A DNA stretch of 18,299 nt from JACRBT01 sp964474285 (GCA_964474285.1 CAYYSD010000053.1:1-18299); one strand, 5' to 3'. Counted from the first letter of the stretch, positions 1 through 8,162 are shown. Notes: generated from the letters alone by a model not told the origin. A program made the numbers and translations.

Positions 1-1380
1 TCAGCGGCGAGCATCGCGCGCGGCAAGCCCGTGTTCGACCCGGAGTTGCTGGGAAACCTGTACTACACCCAGTACATCCGCTTTTCGCTGACGGTGCCCG
101 CGGCGGGGATGTACAGGCTGTTCGGCCCCGGGGAAGTGCAATCGACGCTGGCACCTATCGCTGCTTCGCTGGGCATCGCGGTGATCGCTTTCGAACTGGC
201 GCGCCGGGCGGGTGGCAATCGCGCAGGACTCATCGCCGCGTTCCTTGCCTGCATCTTCCCGATCAACGTGATCAACTCCACGCAGTTCTTGCCCGATATC
301 ATGATGGCGTTCTTCGCCGGCCTGGCGATGCTCTTGTTCCTTTCCGGACTCGAGGCGCAGAGCCGGCGAGACAGGCTTCTGCTCTTCTTCGCGACGGGCG
401 TGGCCTGGGCCATGGCGTTCTACGGGAAGCAGACATCGATCGCGCTGGCGATTCCGTTCGTGGTGCTGGTGGTGTGGCGGCGCAAGTTCTTGCCCGAACT
501 GTTCGCGGGTGTGCCCGGTGCGCTGGCTGTAGTCGGGCTGGTTCAGGTACTGCTCATGAGCCTCGGCGGCGACTTCCTCGACGACATCCGCACGACTGTG
601 CGCGAAGGCCGGGATGTGGACCCCGCGGCGCTGGGGTACACGGACCTCGATTTCAGCTACATCAATGACCTGCTACGCGACCCGATGTTCATCCCGACGA
701 CGATCCTGTTTGGCGCCGGGATGTTCGCGATCGTCGCGGCACGTGGCTGGCGTGGGCTGACGAAGGGATACATAGCGGCGCTGGTGACCCTGGTCGCGGG
801 CCAGTACCTTTACTTCGAGTTCCTCATGCGGCTGCCATCGCTCTATTCGTGGTGGAAGGAGCCCCGGTACATCCTCTCCATGCTCATCCCGATGTTTTCG
901 CTGGCTGGTATCGGGCTTTCCGAATGGATCGAGATGATGCGAGGACGGTTCCGGATCGCGGCAGGGGCGTACGTGGTGGGCGGTTTGCTCTTCGCGGCGG
1001 CGGTTAGCCTTTACACCGTTCGCAACGACCACGCGTATTGGAGCGTGAACCGGATCGACGCGCTGGCGCAGGAACTGGCGGAGGCCATCGACGACCAGCC
1101 GGGTGAAGCACCCGTGTTCACCTGGAACGATGACCTCGCTCGCTACACCAGCTTCCACCTGGGGCTGGATCGAACGACGTTCTATGAGCGCTACCGGAAC
1201 GAAGGCCTGGTGCGCAACCGCTTCGACGCGACGGGCGGAAGCCTCGTGGAGCCGGGCAGCCTTGTCGTCATCGAAGCGGGGCAAGACGAACCCGGCCTCC
1301 CCACAGCTGCCGGCCCGGGATGGACCGTCGTCTGGGAGAAGCCGGGTGTCGTGAAGCTCTACCGTGCGCCGGGGCCTTAG
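1..1380 (+). CDS. PMT/ArnT-like GT-C membrane glycosyltransferase, 5'-truncated by window edge
   Basis: The frame is open from base 1 with no stop, so the N-terminus lies outside the window; 459 residues are visible and the GTG at 31 is probably internal. The visible start (SAASIARGKPVFDPELLGNLYY) resembles the first periplasmic loop of PMT_2/GT39 glycosyltransferases, which use polyprenyl-phosphate sugars at the outer membrane face. Several hydrophobic helices follow (for example around bases 150-260, 300-350, 440-560, 690-820, 880-940 and 960-1010). A motif reading WWKEPRYILSMLIP resembles the RYLLP-type segment of the family. The C-terminus is a soluble tail of about 110 residues. The missing N-terminal part should carry the catalytic Asp loop. 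The donor and acceptor cannot be told. The stop overlaps the stop of the convergent hydrolase gene. Confidence 0.72.
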   Translation, partial: SAASIARGKPVFDPELLGNLYYTQYIRFSLTVPAAGMYRLFGPGEVQSTLAPIAASLGIAVIAFELARRAGGNRAGLIAAFLACIFPINVINSTQFLPDIMMAFFAGLAMLLFLSGLEAQSRRDRLLLFFATGVAWAMAFYGKQTSIALAIPFVVLVVWRRKFLPELFAGVPGALAVVGLVQVLLMSLGGDFLDDIRTTVREGRDVDPAALGYTDLDFSYINDLLRDPMFIPTTILFGAGMFAIVAARGWRGLTKGYIAALVTLVAGQYLYFEFLMRLPSLYSWWKEPRYILSMLIPMFSLAGIGLSEWIEMMRGRFRIAAGAYVVGGLLFAAAVSLYTVRNDHAYWSVNRIDALAQELAEAIDDQPGEAPVFTWNDDLARYTSFHLGLDRTTFYERYRNEGLVRNRFDATGGSLVEPGSLVVIEAGQDEPGLPTAAGPGWTVVWEKPGVVKLYRAPGP

Positions 1381-2261
1381 ACGCTCTGCGCCTTGCCGCC
1401 GGGTGCGCTCACGATGAGCTTGATGAGCGTCTCCATGATGTTGGGCTCGAGGCCTTCGGTGTGACCCTTATCGAGACGCACCACGTCCGCGATGACGCGG
1501 CCATTGCGCGCATAGGGATAGACGAAGACCTGCGCTGTCCCGGGCCGGGCCTGGAGGCCCCAGCCCTTCGACGAGTTGCCTTCGCGCAGGCGGTCATAGA
1601 TCTGGCCCGCTTCCGTGTCGACGACATCGGGGAGCTGTTGGCGAGGTCCGGCGCCATATTTCTCGGCCCAGGGCGATGTTGACGGTAGCTCGACGATCTC
1701 GTGTTCGCCGGTCGCGAAGATGAACGAGATGTCGGTGTCGACGGCTACCGCGCGGCCGGGGCGAGGGCCGTCGCCCGGCTGTGGCGGAGGAGGCGAGACG
1801 CGTCCCGGAGGGAAGAACGATGCCGGGTGTTCGACCGCGCCGATGCGGCCGCCCGAGAGGCTGAGCCAGCCATCGACGCGCTGCTTGAAGAAGCCGGTAT
1901 CGAGGAGCCGGTTCGAAGTCATCCCGCCCTGGGAGTGGCCCACCAGCCAGAAGGCGCGGATGTTCTCCTTGCCGTAGCGGTCGAACATGTAGTTCACGAT
2001 GTACTGGAGGTGCTCGTCATCGGCTTCGCCCACCCAGCGGCGCGAGGGTTCTTTGGTGGCAGCGGACGGGGTCGCGATGACCAGGCGATACTTCTCCTTG
2101 AAATCGTGGGCCGGGAAGTAAGCGTGTTGCCAGGACCCGACAGAGCCTCCGCCGTGCAGGCTCAGGATGAAGGTAACCGGCTCGCCGGGCTTGAGGTCGT
2201 CGGGGTCGTCGACGTAGAACTTGCGGCCGTTTGTCTCGTCGACCGCGCTGAAGCTGCTCAT
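1377..2261 (-). CDS. Alpha/beta hydrolase, PHB-depolymerase/feruloyl-esterase-like
   Basis: A 294-aa protein of the alpha/beta-hydrolase fold. An oxyanion-type HGGG sits at residues 36-39 of LSLHGGGSVGSW, the nucleophile elbow GHSQGG puts Ser at 110, and a late His267 in DKGHTEG could complete the triad. The acid is probably in or near ATGEHE (183-188). No signal peptide is visible, so a cytoplasmic location is expected. Residues about 150-170 form a Pro/Gly/Arg-rich loop (PPGRVSPPPPQPGDGPRPGR) that looks like an insertion. ATG at 2261 was chosen because GGAGG lies 7 nt upstream; a longer open frame to 2339 adds low-complexity sequence without homology. It is convergent with the glycosyltransferase (stops overlap) and lies 84 nt downstream of the AlkD-like gene on the same strand. 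The substrate is unknown; an esterase or depolymerase role is a family-level inference. Confidence 0.75.
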   Translation of the reverse strand: MSSFSAVDETNGRKFYVDDPDDLKPGEPVTFILSLHGGGSVGSWQHAYFPAHDFKEKYRLVIATPSAATKEPSRRWVGEADDEHLQYIVNYMFDRYGKENIRAFWLVGHSQGGMTSNRLLDTGFFKQRVDGWLSLSGGRIGAVEHPASFFPPGRVSPPPPQPGDGPRPGRAVAVDTDISFIFATGEHEIVELPSTSPWAEKYGAGPRQQLPDVVDTEAGQIYDRLREGNSSKGWGLQARPGTAQVFVYPYARNGRVIADVVRLDKGHTEGLEPNIMETLIKLIVSAPGGKAQSV

Positions 2262-2345
2262 GGGTGCCTCCGGGTTTGGTGGCGCACATCTTGGGCCGTG
2301 ATGTGGGGAAACGCCAGCGCCCGAGGCTGGAAGGAGCACGACGCG

Positions 2346-3074
2346 TTAGCGTGGGACCGACTTGCCGAGCGCGAGGATGCGCGCGCGTTCCTCGGCGGAG
2401 AGGTGTTCGCAGGCGTATCGAAGGAGCGTGCGAGGGGCGGTTGGGCCGTGATGTTCGAGAAAGGCGAGCAAGCGTGGAGGGTCGACATCGCCGGCCCAGC
2501 GGAGGAGGCCACCAACCACTTTCTGGATGAGGTCCTCCGGGTCGTGGACGAGCAGTTCGGCGAGCCTGAACGTGTCGTCCACCTCCCTGCGACGGACGAA
2601 GTGGGCGGTGGCGTACATGGCGATGCGGCGGTCCCAGACGTTTGGCGACGCTGCCAGCTCGTAGAGCACGTCTCGCGGCCGGCTCTGCAGGTAGCCGCCG
2701 ACGACGTGGTGGGCGCTCAGGTCCACGAGGTCCCAGTTGTTGATGCGGTCGCGCCGGCGCATGTACAGCTCGTAGAGTTCGGCCAGTCGTTCGGGTGGGC
2801 ACCGGCGGGCCGATGCCGACTTGCCCATGATGCTCAGAGCGCCAGCCCGCACCTCGTGGATGTCGCTTTCGAGGAGCTTGTCGATTTCGGCGATGGGCAT
2901 CGCAGAGAACTCCGCTGCGATCGAGAAGATGGTGCCCATGCGAATGCCGGCAAACCTGTCCCCGTGGCCATACTCGCCTTCGCCGGACTTGAAGTAGCGC
3001 TGGATCTTGCGTAGCTCTTCGTCCGACTGGTGCGCTAACAGCCGTGTGATGAAGGCGTCGGCGGTGAGGTTCAT
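2346..3074 (-). CDS. AlkD-like DNA alkylation repair protein (HEAT-like repeats)
   Basis: A 242-aa all-helical protein matching the DNA alkylation repair (AlkD/AlkC, PF08713) superfamily, whose characterised members remove N3- and N7-alkylated purines without base flipping. The signature NNWDLVD is present, giving Trp114 and Asp118 at the positions of catalytic Trp109 and Asp113 of Bacillus cereus AlkD. Arg149/Arg150 in VWDRRIAMY match the DNA-contacting Arg148 region, and DLIQKVVGGLLRWAGD matches the next helix. Family members usually read GW in that helix (Trp187 of AlkD); here it is GG, so one aromatic DNA contact is missing. ATG at 3074 is used; a TTG one codon upstream (3077) is equally well placed relative to a GGAGA. 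The gene is divergent from the SDR gene across 96 nt. The fold and family are secure from motifs; activity is inferred. Confidence 0.83.
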   Translation of the reverse strand: MNLTADAFITRLLAHQSDEELRKIQRYFKSGEGEYGHGDRFAGIRMGTIFSIAAEFSAMPIAEIDKLLESDIHEVRAGALSIMGKSASARRCPPERLAELYELYMRRRDRINNWDLVDLSAHHVVGGYLQSRPRDVLYELAASPNVWDRRIAMYATAHFVRRREVDDTFRLAELLVHDPEDLIQKVVGGLLRWAGDVDPPRLLAFLEHHGPTAPRTLLRYACEHLSAEERARILALGKSVPR

Positions 3075-3170
3075 CAATGGTCTGTCTCCAGTTCAGCAGG
3101 CTACCGGGCAAGGGTTGCTTCGTCACAGGTGCGCGGTTCATTATGTGCCACCCGTCGCCGGAGGAATGCC

Positions 3171-3929
3171 GTGGACCTGTTCGACCTGACGGGGCGTATT
3201 GCGATCGTGACCGGCGGGAACGGGGGAATCGGTCGCGGCATCGCGCTCGGACTCGCGGCGGCGGGTGCGGACATCGCGATCGCCGCTCGCGACCAGGCGA
3301 AGAGCGCGAAGGTGGCTGCCGAGATTGAGGCGCTGGGGCGCCGCTGCGCCATCATCCCGTGCGACGTGCTCAAGCGGGACGACATCGACGCGGCCGTCGC
3401 AGCGACGGTTGGCCAACTCGGACACCCGGGCATCCTGGTGAACAACTCCGGCATCGCAAGGGGCGCTCCGCCAGAGTCGTTGAGCGACGAAGACTGGGAC
3501 GCCGTGGTCGACACCAACCTGAAGGCCTGCTTCCAGTTTGCCCGCGCCACATTCCCGTCGTTTGCGGCGCTCGGGTGGGGAAAGGTCATCAATATCGGCT
3601 CGGAGTACTCGCTCTTTGGGGCACCGAACGTCGTTTCGTATTCGGCAAGCAAGGGCGGCGTCGTTCAACTGACGAAGTCGCTCGCTGTTGCATGGGCACG
3701 TCATAACGTCCAGGTGAATTGCATCATCCCGGGCTGGATTTCGACGGACATGACGGCGCGCGGGCAGGCGAATCCCGAGTTTTCCGCGCGCATCGTGGGG
3801 CGGACCCCGGCGGGACGCTGGGGGGAGCCACGAGAGCTCGGCGGGACGGCTGTGTTCCTGGCGTCGAAAGCGAGCGACTTCGTGACCGGAGTTTCGATTC
3901 CTGTCGACGGCGGCTTTGCGGTCGCTTGA
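3171..3929 (+). CDS. Short-chain dehydrogenase/reductase (classical SDR)
   Basis: A 252-aa classical SDR oxidoreductase. The cofactor motif TGGNGGIG is at residues 14-21, CDV with Asp65, NNSG at 91-94, Ser144 in INIGSEYS, and the catalytic YSASK gives Tyr157 and Lys161. PGWISTDM (187-194) follows as in the family. Arg40 at the end of beta-strand 2 (IAIAAR) rather than an Asp suggests NADP(H) preference. The length is normal. GTG at 3171 is chosen because GGAGG ends 6 nt upstream and the protein then starts at VDLFDLTGRIAIVTGG, the usual SDR beginning; a longer frame from 3129 adds an Arg-rich stretch. It is convergent with the biotin-carrier gene with a 3-nt gap, so it may serve the same pathway, but that is only positional. 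The substrate is unknown; 3-oxoacyl-reductase-like or sugar dehydrogenase activity are both possible. Confidence 0.88.
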   Translation: MDLFDLTGRIAIVTGGNGGIGRGIALGLAAAGADIAIAARDQAKSAKVAAEIEALGRRCAIIPCDVLKRDDIDAAVAATVGQLGHPGILVNNSGIARGAPPESLSDEDWDAVVDTNLKACFQFARATFPSFAALGWGKVINIGSEYSLFGAPNVVSYSASKGGVVQLTKSLAVAWARHNVQVNCIIPGWISTDMTARGQANPEFSARIVGRTPAGRWGEPRELGGTAVFLASKASDFVTGVSIPVDGGFAVA

Positions 3930-3932
3930 GAG

Positions 3933-4142
3933 TTAGTCGAGGGTAATGAGCGCGGCACCTTCATCGACCACGTCGCCGACAGCGACGTGAATCGCGGTCA
4001 CGCGTCCTGAGCCGGTGGAGGGCACCGGGGTGAGCATCTTCATGGATTCGATGATCATCACTTCGTCTTCTTCCGCCACCGAATCCCCGATTGCTACCAG
4101 GATTTCGCTGACCGTTCCGGGCCATTCGCTAACAATTTGCAA
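3933..4142 (-). CDS. Biotin carboxyl carrier protein (stand-alone biotinyl domain)
   Basis: A 69-aa protein that is almost only a biotinyl/lipoyl domain. ESMKM at residues 32-36 marks Lys35 as the biotin attachment site, with the flanking pattern seen in biotin-dependent carboxylase carriers (PGTVSEILVAIGDSV before it, GRVTAIHVAVGDVVDEGAALITLD after it). Its role would be to carry carboxy-biotin from a biotin carboxylase to the carboxyltransferase encoded 42 nt upstream. The start is TTG at 4142, supported by a strong AGGAGG 7 nt before it. It is the last gene of the six-gene minus-strand unit. No biotin carboxylase is in the window, so that subunit must be supplied from elsewhere. It lacks the Pro/Ala-rich N-terminal region of AccB, so it is a minimal carrier. 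Confidence 0.9.
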   Translation of the reverse strand: MQIVSEWPGTVSEILVAIGDSVAEEDEVMIIESMKMLTPVPSTGSGRVTAIHVAVGDVVDEGAALITLD

Positions 4143-4149
4143 AGGTGTT

Positions 4150-4155
4150 CCTCCT
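4150..4155 (-). promoter_or_regulatory. Ribosome binding site fixing the TTG start of the biotin carrier
   Basis: On the minus strand the sequence reads AGGAGG followed by 7 nt and TTG (start at 4142). There is no ATG or GTG nearby in frame that would give the biotinyl domain a complete first strand, so this site decides the unusual start. Confidence 0.7.
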
Positions 4156-4184
4156 GTTGGTTCGTGTGGGGTGAAGTATGAGCA

Positions 4185-5729
4185 TCAGGGGCGCATCAAC
4201 CGCAAGCGAGGGCCAACGTGCGTGCGCAGCAGCACCTGTGCGCGGCGAACGAATTCGACGGTGAGCGGCCGTGTTTCGCGCGGGTCGATGAGGTCGGTGA
4301 GGCCGAAGGATTCGGCGCGCAGGAAGGGCGATCGGTCCTTTTCGTGCTTCGCTTCGAGCTCGGCCCGGCGTGCCTCGGGGTCGGGCGCGGCTTCGATTTC
4401 GCGGCGATAGGCGGCCCAGACACCGCCCTCGATGGGGATCGAGCCCCATTCCCCGGAAGGCCAGGCATAGACGGGGCCGTGTCCATTGTGGTGGGCGCCA
4501 ACTGCAACACCGTAGGCCCGGCGGATGATGAAGTTCACCCAGGGAATGGTCGCCTGGTTGACGGCCGCTATGGCGCGCACGCCCTTGCGGAGAGTGCCGG
4601 CGCGTTCCGCGTCGACGCCGACCATGAAGCCGGGCTCGTCTTCGAACCCGACGATCGGGAGGTGGAAGGTGTCACAAAGATCCACGAAGCGGGTGATCTT
4701 TTCGGCGGTGTCGGAATCCATGGCGCCGCCGTTGAAGCTCGGGTTGTTGCACATGACGCCGACGGGGTAGCCATCGACGCGCGCGAGGCCCGTCGTGAGC
4801 GCACGGCCGTAGTGGGTGGTGATTTCAAAGAACGAGCCGGTGTCCACGACGGCGCCGATGAGCTTCTTGGGGTTGAAGGTCTGGCGTCGGTTTCTCGGGA
4901 TAATCGACAACAGCGATTCATCGCGGCGGTTGGGGTCGTCGGTCGGCGTCACGCGCGGCGGAAGCTCCCAGACGTTCGACGGCAGATAGGAGAGGAATGT
5001 GCGGAGCTGGCGCATGGCGTCGGCTTCATCGACCGCGACGTTATCGACGATGCCACTGTAGGCGTGGACCTTCCAGCCACCAAGTTCCTCTTTGGATGGC
5101 CGGGAACCGATGGCGCGCTCGACTACCGGCGGGCCGCCGGCAAAGAGGAAGGCAGTATCCCGGAGCATCACCGAGAAGTGTGTCTCGGCGACTCGCGCGG
5201 CGACGATACCGGCGCAGGCGCCCATGGCCGCGGCGACGACTGGCACAGTCCCGAGCAGATCTGCGTGGGGAGATGGCGCGCGGCCGGACATCGAGCGCTG
5301 GGAATGGCGGCTGGAGTTTGTCTTGACGCTTCCGCCCGCTCCTTCGTGCAGGCGCACGAGCGGAAGGCGCATGTCGCGGGCCAGGTGCTCGATGTAGTAT
5401 CCCTTGGCGCTGCCACCACCATCTGAAGCGCCGCCGCGGATGCTGGCATCTTCGCCGCCGATGAGGACATCGCGACCGTCGATGCGCGCGGTGCCGATGA
5501 CGGCGTTCGAAGGCACGATTCGAACGACATTGCCGTCATCGTCGCGCTCGGCCGAGGCGCTGATGGGCCCGATCTCGGTGAAGGTGCCCGGATCGGAGAG
5601 CGTGTCAATGCGCTCGCGGATGGTGAGTTCGCCGCGGGCATGCCTGGCGGCGACAGCGACCTCGCCTCCCATGCCGAGGTTGATTTCGCGGCGGCGGTTG
5701 ATCTCTTCGACTTCGGGTAGCCAGCTCAT
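4185..5729 (-). CDS. Acyl-CoA carboxylase carboxyltransferase subunit (PccB/AccD-type, divergent)
   Basis: A 514-aa protein of the carboxyltransferase (crotonase-superfamily, double spiral) fold that moves CO2 from carboxy-biotin to an acyl-CoA. The N-half has the usual beginning (RGELTIRERIDTLSDPGTF, 32-50), RLHEGAGGSV (126-135) where typical PccB has a DSGGAR-type turn, and GACAGIVAA (170-178) as the oxyanion loop. The C-half has MCNNPSFNGGAMDSDTAEK (326-344), GFEDEPGFMVGVDAE (361-375), and RRAYGVAVGAHHNGHG (403-418) leading to YAWPSGEWGSIPIEGG (421-436). The last motif differs from the Met-Gly-Ala-rich end of standard propionyl-CoA carboxylase beta, marking a divergent subfamily. ATG at 5729 has AAGGAG upstream; the much longer open frame beyond it is an overlap artefact. 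It lies 25 nt after the CoA-transferase and 42 nt before the biotin carrier, so its acyl-CoA is probably what the CoA-transferase makes. Confidence 0.88.
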   Translation of the reverse strand: MSWLPEVEEINRRREINLGMGGEVAVAARHARGELTIRERIDTLSDPGTFTEIGPISASAERDDDGNVVRIVPSNAVIGTARIDGRDVLIGGEDASIRGGASDGGGSAKGYYIEHLARDMRLPLVRLHEGAGGSVKTNSSRHSQRSMSGRAPSPHADLLGTVPVVAAAMGACAGIVAARVAETHFSVMLRDTAFLFAGGPPVVERAIGSRPSKEELGGWKVHAYSGIVDNVAVDEADAMRQLRTFLSYLPSNVWELPPRVTPTDDPNRRDESLLSIIPRNRRQTFNPKKLIGAVVDTGSFFEITTHYGRALTTGLARVDGYPVGVMCNNPSFNGGAMDSDTAEKITRFVDLCDTFHLPIVGFEDEPGFMVGVDAERAGTLRKGVRAIAAVNQATIPWVNFIIRRAYGVAVGAHHNGHGPVYAWPSGEWGSIPIEGGVWAAYRREIEAAPDPEARRAELEAKHEKDRSPFLRAESFGLTDLIDPRETRPLTVEFVRRAQVLLRTHVGPRLRLMRP

Positions 5730-5754
5730 GGGTGCTCCTTGTGACGGTGGTTGG

Positions 5755-8160
5755 TCATTCGAGTGCCATGTTCCCGGCGTAGTCGGCGATCTCGTCTTCC
5801 GAGAGACCGAGGATGTCGTGGAGCACTTCGAAGGTGTGTTCGCCGATGAGCGGCGCGCGCGTAACGATCGGCGAGTTGTGGCGCGGCTGGATGGGGTTGC
5901 CGTGGATGAGGAATTCGCGGCCCGAGGGATGTTCCTGTGCGATGAAATGGTTCGCACCCATGGTTGGGTCTCGATGGATGAGATCCGGCGTGGTTTGCAG
6001 GGCGCCTGCCGGGACGCCTGCGGCCTGGAGGAGCTCGGCGACGTCGTGGCGGTCGCGGTTCGCCGTCCACTCTTCAATCGCGGCGTCGATTTGTGCTTCG
6101 GCGCTGCGGCGGCCGGCAAGGGTGTTGAAGTCCGGGTTACGAAGTTCGGGGATGCCCGTGGTTTGCGCGAGGGCGCGCCACTGGGCGTCGTCGAGGATCG
6201 CGATCGCGCACCACGAATCGTCGCCGGAACAGCGGTAGAAGTTGTGCGGACAGGCGTCGGGGTCGTGGTTTCCGGGCGGCGAAGGCATCTCACCGGTCAT
6301 GCCATAGTCCACGAAGGCTTCGCCCATGAGCGCGGTCGTGGATTCGAACTGGCTCACTTCGATGAACTGGCCTTCGCCCGTGCGGCGACGGTGTTCAAGG
6401 GCAACCATGATCGCGATGGCGGCGTGGTAGGGGTTGGATGAGAAGTCGGCGTATTGATGGCCCCAGGGCAGGGGAGGTTCACCGGGGTTGCCGCTGATGG
6501 ATTTGAGCCCGGCGAGGCCGACAAAGGTATCACCGAAGCCCCGCCAGTTGCGCTTCGGACCTGTGCTCTGCATCGAAGGCATGTTGACCATGATGATGCC
6601 GGGGTTGATGGCGCGTGCGGTTTCGTAGCCGAGGCCCCACTTGTCGAACTGGTCGCCGGCAAGGTTGCAGAGCATCACGTCGGAGATGGCGACGAGTCTC
6701 CGCAGCAGTTCGCGGCCGTGTTCGTTGCCGAGGTTGATGGTGCAGGAGAGCTTGCTCGCATTGGCATCGTGAAAATAGCCGCCGGTGTCCGGGTTCGTGT
6801 TCGCATCGCCGGGAAGGACGCCGAAGAGTGGAACGCGGTTCGCCCGCCCGATATCCATGCGCAGGCGCGATTCTATCTTAATGACTTCGGCGCCGAAATC
6901 AGCGAGCAGGCGCGTGGCCAGGGGGCCGGCGATCAGCCACGACAGATCGAGGATGCGCACCCCTTGCAACGGTCGGCCGGCATCGCCGGTGGCCGAAGGC
7001 GGCGGCGAGGGAGGCGAGGCGGACTGGTCGAGGACCTGGGCGTTGTGAGCACCGGGTTCCGGGACTGCGCCACCGAGGCGCATGGGCGTGGCATGGAGGC
7101 GTACCGGCGGGCCCGAATCCTTCACCGTGGTGCCGCCCGGAAGGGTCACGTCGACGAAGTACTTGCGCGTCGCGAGGAAGTGGTCGGCGAGCAGGCGTTC
7201 CACGTCGTTGATCGGGAGGGCCATGAGGCCTTCGGACTGGATGGTCTCGGTAAGTTCGTCCTGCGTGCCGCCGGCGACGAAGGCTGCCACGGCCTGCCTG
7301 GCCACCGGGTCCTGTTGGAAGGCGGCGCCGAGGGTTGCCAGGCGCTCGCGCAGTCCGGGGTCGGCTCCGTGGCGGATGAGGAACTCGACGGTCTCAGCGG
7401 CATCGCGCCAGGCGTTGAATGCGTAGTAACCGTCTTTCGCCTCGTAGACGCCGGCGGGGAGCCCGGCGGCGCGCGGAGTGCGCGTGCGTTCGAAGCCGAA
7501 CTGGTGGTGGAGCGACGGATTGGACATCTGAAAGGAGGTCAGCGCACAGACTCTTTCGGCCGTGATGTCGACGAAGTCGCCGCAGCCGTGATTCCGGGCG
7601 CCGCGCAGGGCCAGGAGCGCTCCAAGCGCGGCGGCCAGCCCGGTCATCTGTTCCGACTGGGCGGCGCCGAAGCGTACGGGGCGTTCGTTCCGGTAGCCGT
7701 AGTAGCCGACCATCGAACTCATCGCCTGGACGACGATGTCGGGTCCGAGCCAGTGCGCGCGCGGCCCCACGACCCCGAACGGAGTCACCGAGACGACGAC
7801 GAGGGGCGATTCGCGTTCGATGAGGGAATCAACGTCGAAGCCGGCGCGGGCGAGATGTCCGTTGTCCATCACGATTGTTGCCGAGGCGAGCAGGCGCTGG
7901 AAGTCTTCGCGCCCTGCGTCTTCGCCGATATCCAGGGTGACGCTCCGTTTGCCCGCGTTGTAATGGACGAAGTAGGCGCCGGGCCGGGCGAGCACCGGTT
8001 CGCGATGCCAGGGCGACCCGCGCCAGCGGTCTCGTGCACCGCCGGGCGGTTCCACGCGGATTACGTCGGCGCCAAAGCCTGCGAGCAAGCGCGGACCGTA
8101 GGCCCCCGGGCCGTCGATGAGATCGAGGACGCGCACGCCCTCCAGGACAGCCTGGCTCAT
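5755..8160 (-). CDS. Tandem-fused family III (CaiB/BaiF) CoA-transferase
   Basis: An 801-aa protein made of two family III CoA-transferase domains, about residues 1-375 and 396-795, joined by a Pro/Ser-rich linker (about 379-395). Family III enzymes move CoA between carboxylates through an aspartyl-CoA thioester. Each half starts with the family motif (LEGVRVLDL at 6-14; LQGVRILDLSWLIAGPLA at 398-415) and FGADVIRVEPP or FGAEVIKIE. By alignment with formyl-CoA transferase Asp169, the second half keeps the Asp (Asp572 in YADFSSNPYHAA) while the first half has Glu170 (SEQMTGLAAA). Normal enzymes are about 400-aa intertwined dimers, so the fusion may be a single-chain pseudo-dimer. ATG at 8160 has GGAAGG 7 nt upstream; a TTG at 8166 is the alternative and would overlap the permease stop. 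The gap to the permease gene is 2 nt, implying translational coupling. Confidence 0.9.
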   Translation of the reverse strand: MSQAVLEGVRVLDLIDGPGAYGPRLLAGFGADVIRVEPPGGARDRWRGSPWHREPVLARPGAYFVHYNAGKRSVTLDIGEDAGREDFQRLLASATIVMDNGHLARAGFDVDSLIERESPLVVVSVTPFGVVGPRAHWLGPDIVVQAMSSMVGYYGYRNERPVRFGAAQSEQMTGLAAALGALLALRGARNHGCGDFVDITAERVCALTSFQMSNPSLHHQFGFERTRTPRAAGLPAGVYEAKDGYYAFNAWRDAAETVEFLIRHGADPGLRERLATLGAAFQQDPVARQAVAAFVAGGTQDELTETIQSEGLMALPINDVERLLADHFLATRKYFVDVTLPGGTTVKDSGPPVRLHATPMRLGGAVPEPGAHNAQVLDQSASPPSPPPSATGDAGRPLQGVRILDLSWLIAGPLATRLLADFGAEVIKIESRLRMDIGRANRVPLFGVLPGDANTNPDTGGYFHDANASKLSCTINLGNEHGRELLRRLVAISDVMLCNLAGDQFDKWGLGYETARAINPGIIMVNMPSMQSTGPKRNWRGFGDTFVGLAGLKSISGNPGEPPLPWGHQYADFSSNPYHAAIAIMVALEHRRRTGEGQFIEVSQFESTTALMGEAFVDYGMTGEMPSPPGNHDPDACPHNFYRCSGDDSWCAIAILDDAQWRALAQTTGIPELRNPDFNTLAGRRSAEAQIDAAIEEWTANRDRHDVAELLQAAGVPAGALQTTPDLIHRDPTMGANHFIAQEHPSGREFLIHGNPIQPRHNSPIVTRAPLIGEHTFEVLHDILGLSEDEIADYAGNMALE

Positions 8161-8162
8161 AT

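Noticed and set aside
1701..3014. 437-aa plus-strand open frame
   Set aside because: It runs antisense to two genes with clear motifs (GHSQGG hydrolase and AlkD NNWDLVD). Long antisense frames are expected at high GC.
4185..6293. Possible 702-aa fused carboxyltransferase with an extra N-terminal domain
   Set aside because: The first 188 residues are Ser/Thr/Arg/Pro-rich and are an out-of-frame reading of the CoA-transferase gene; the real start at 5729 has AAGGAG.
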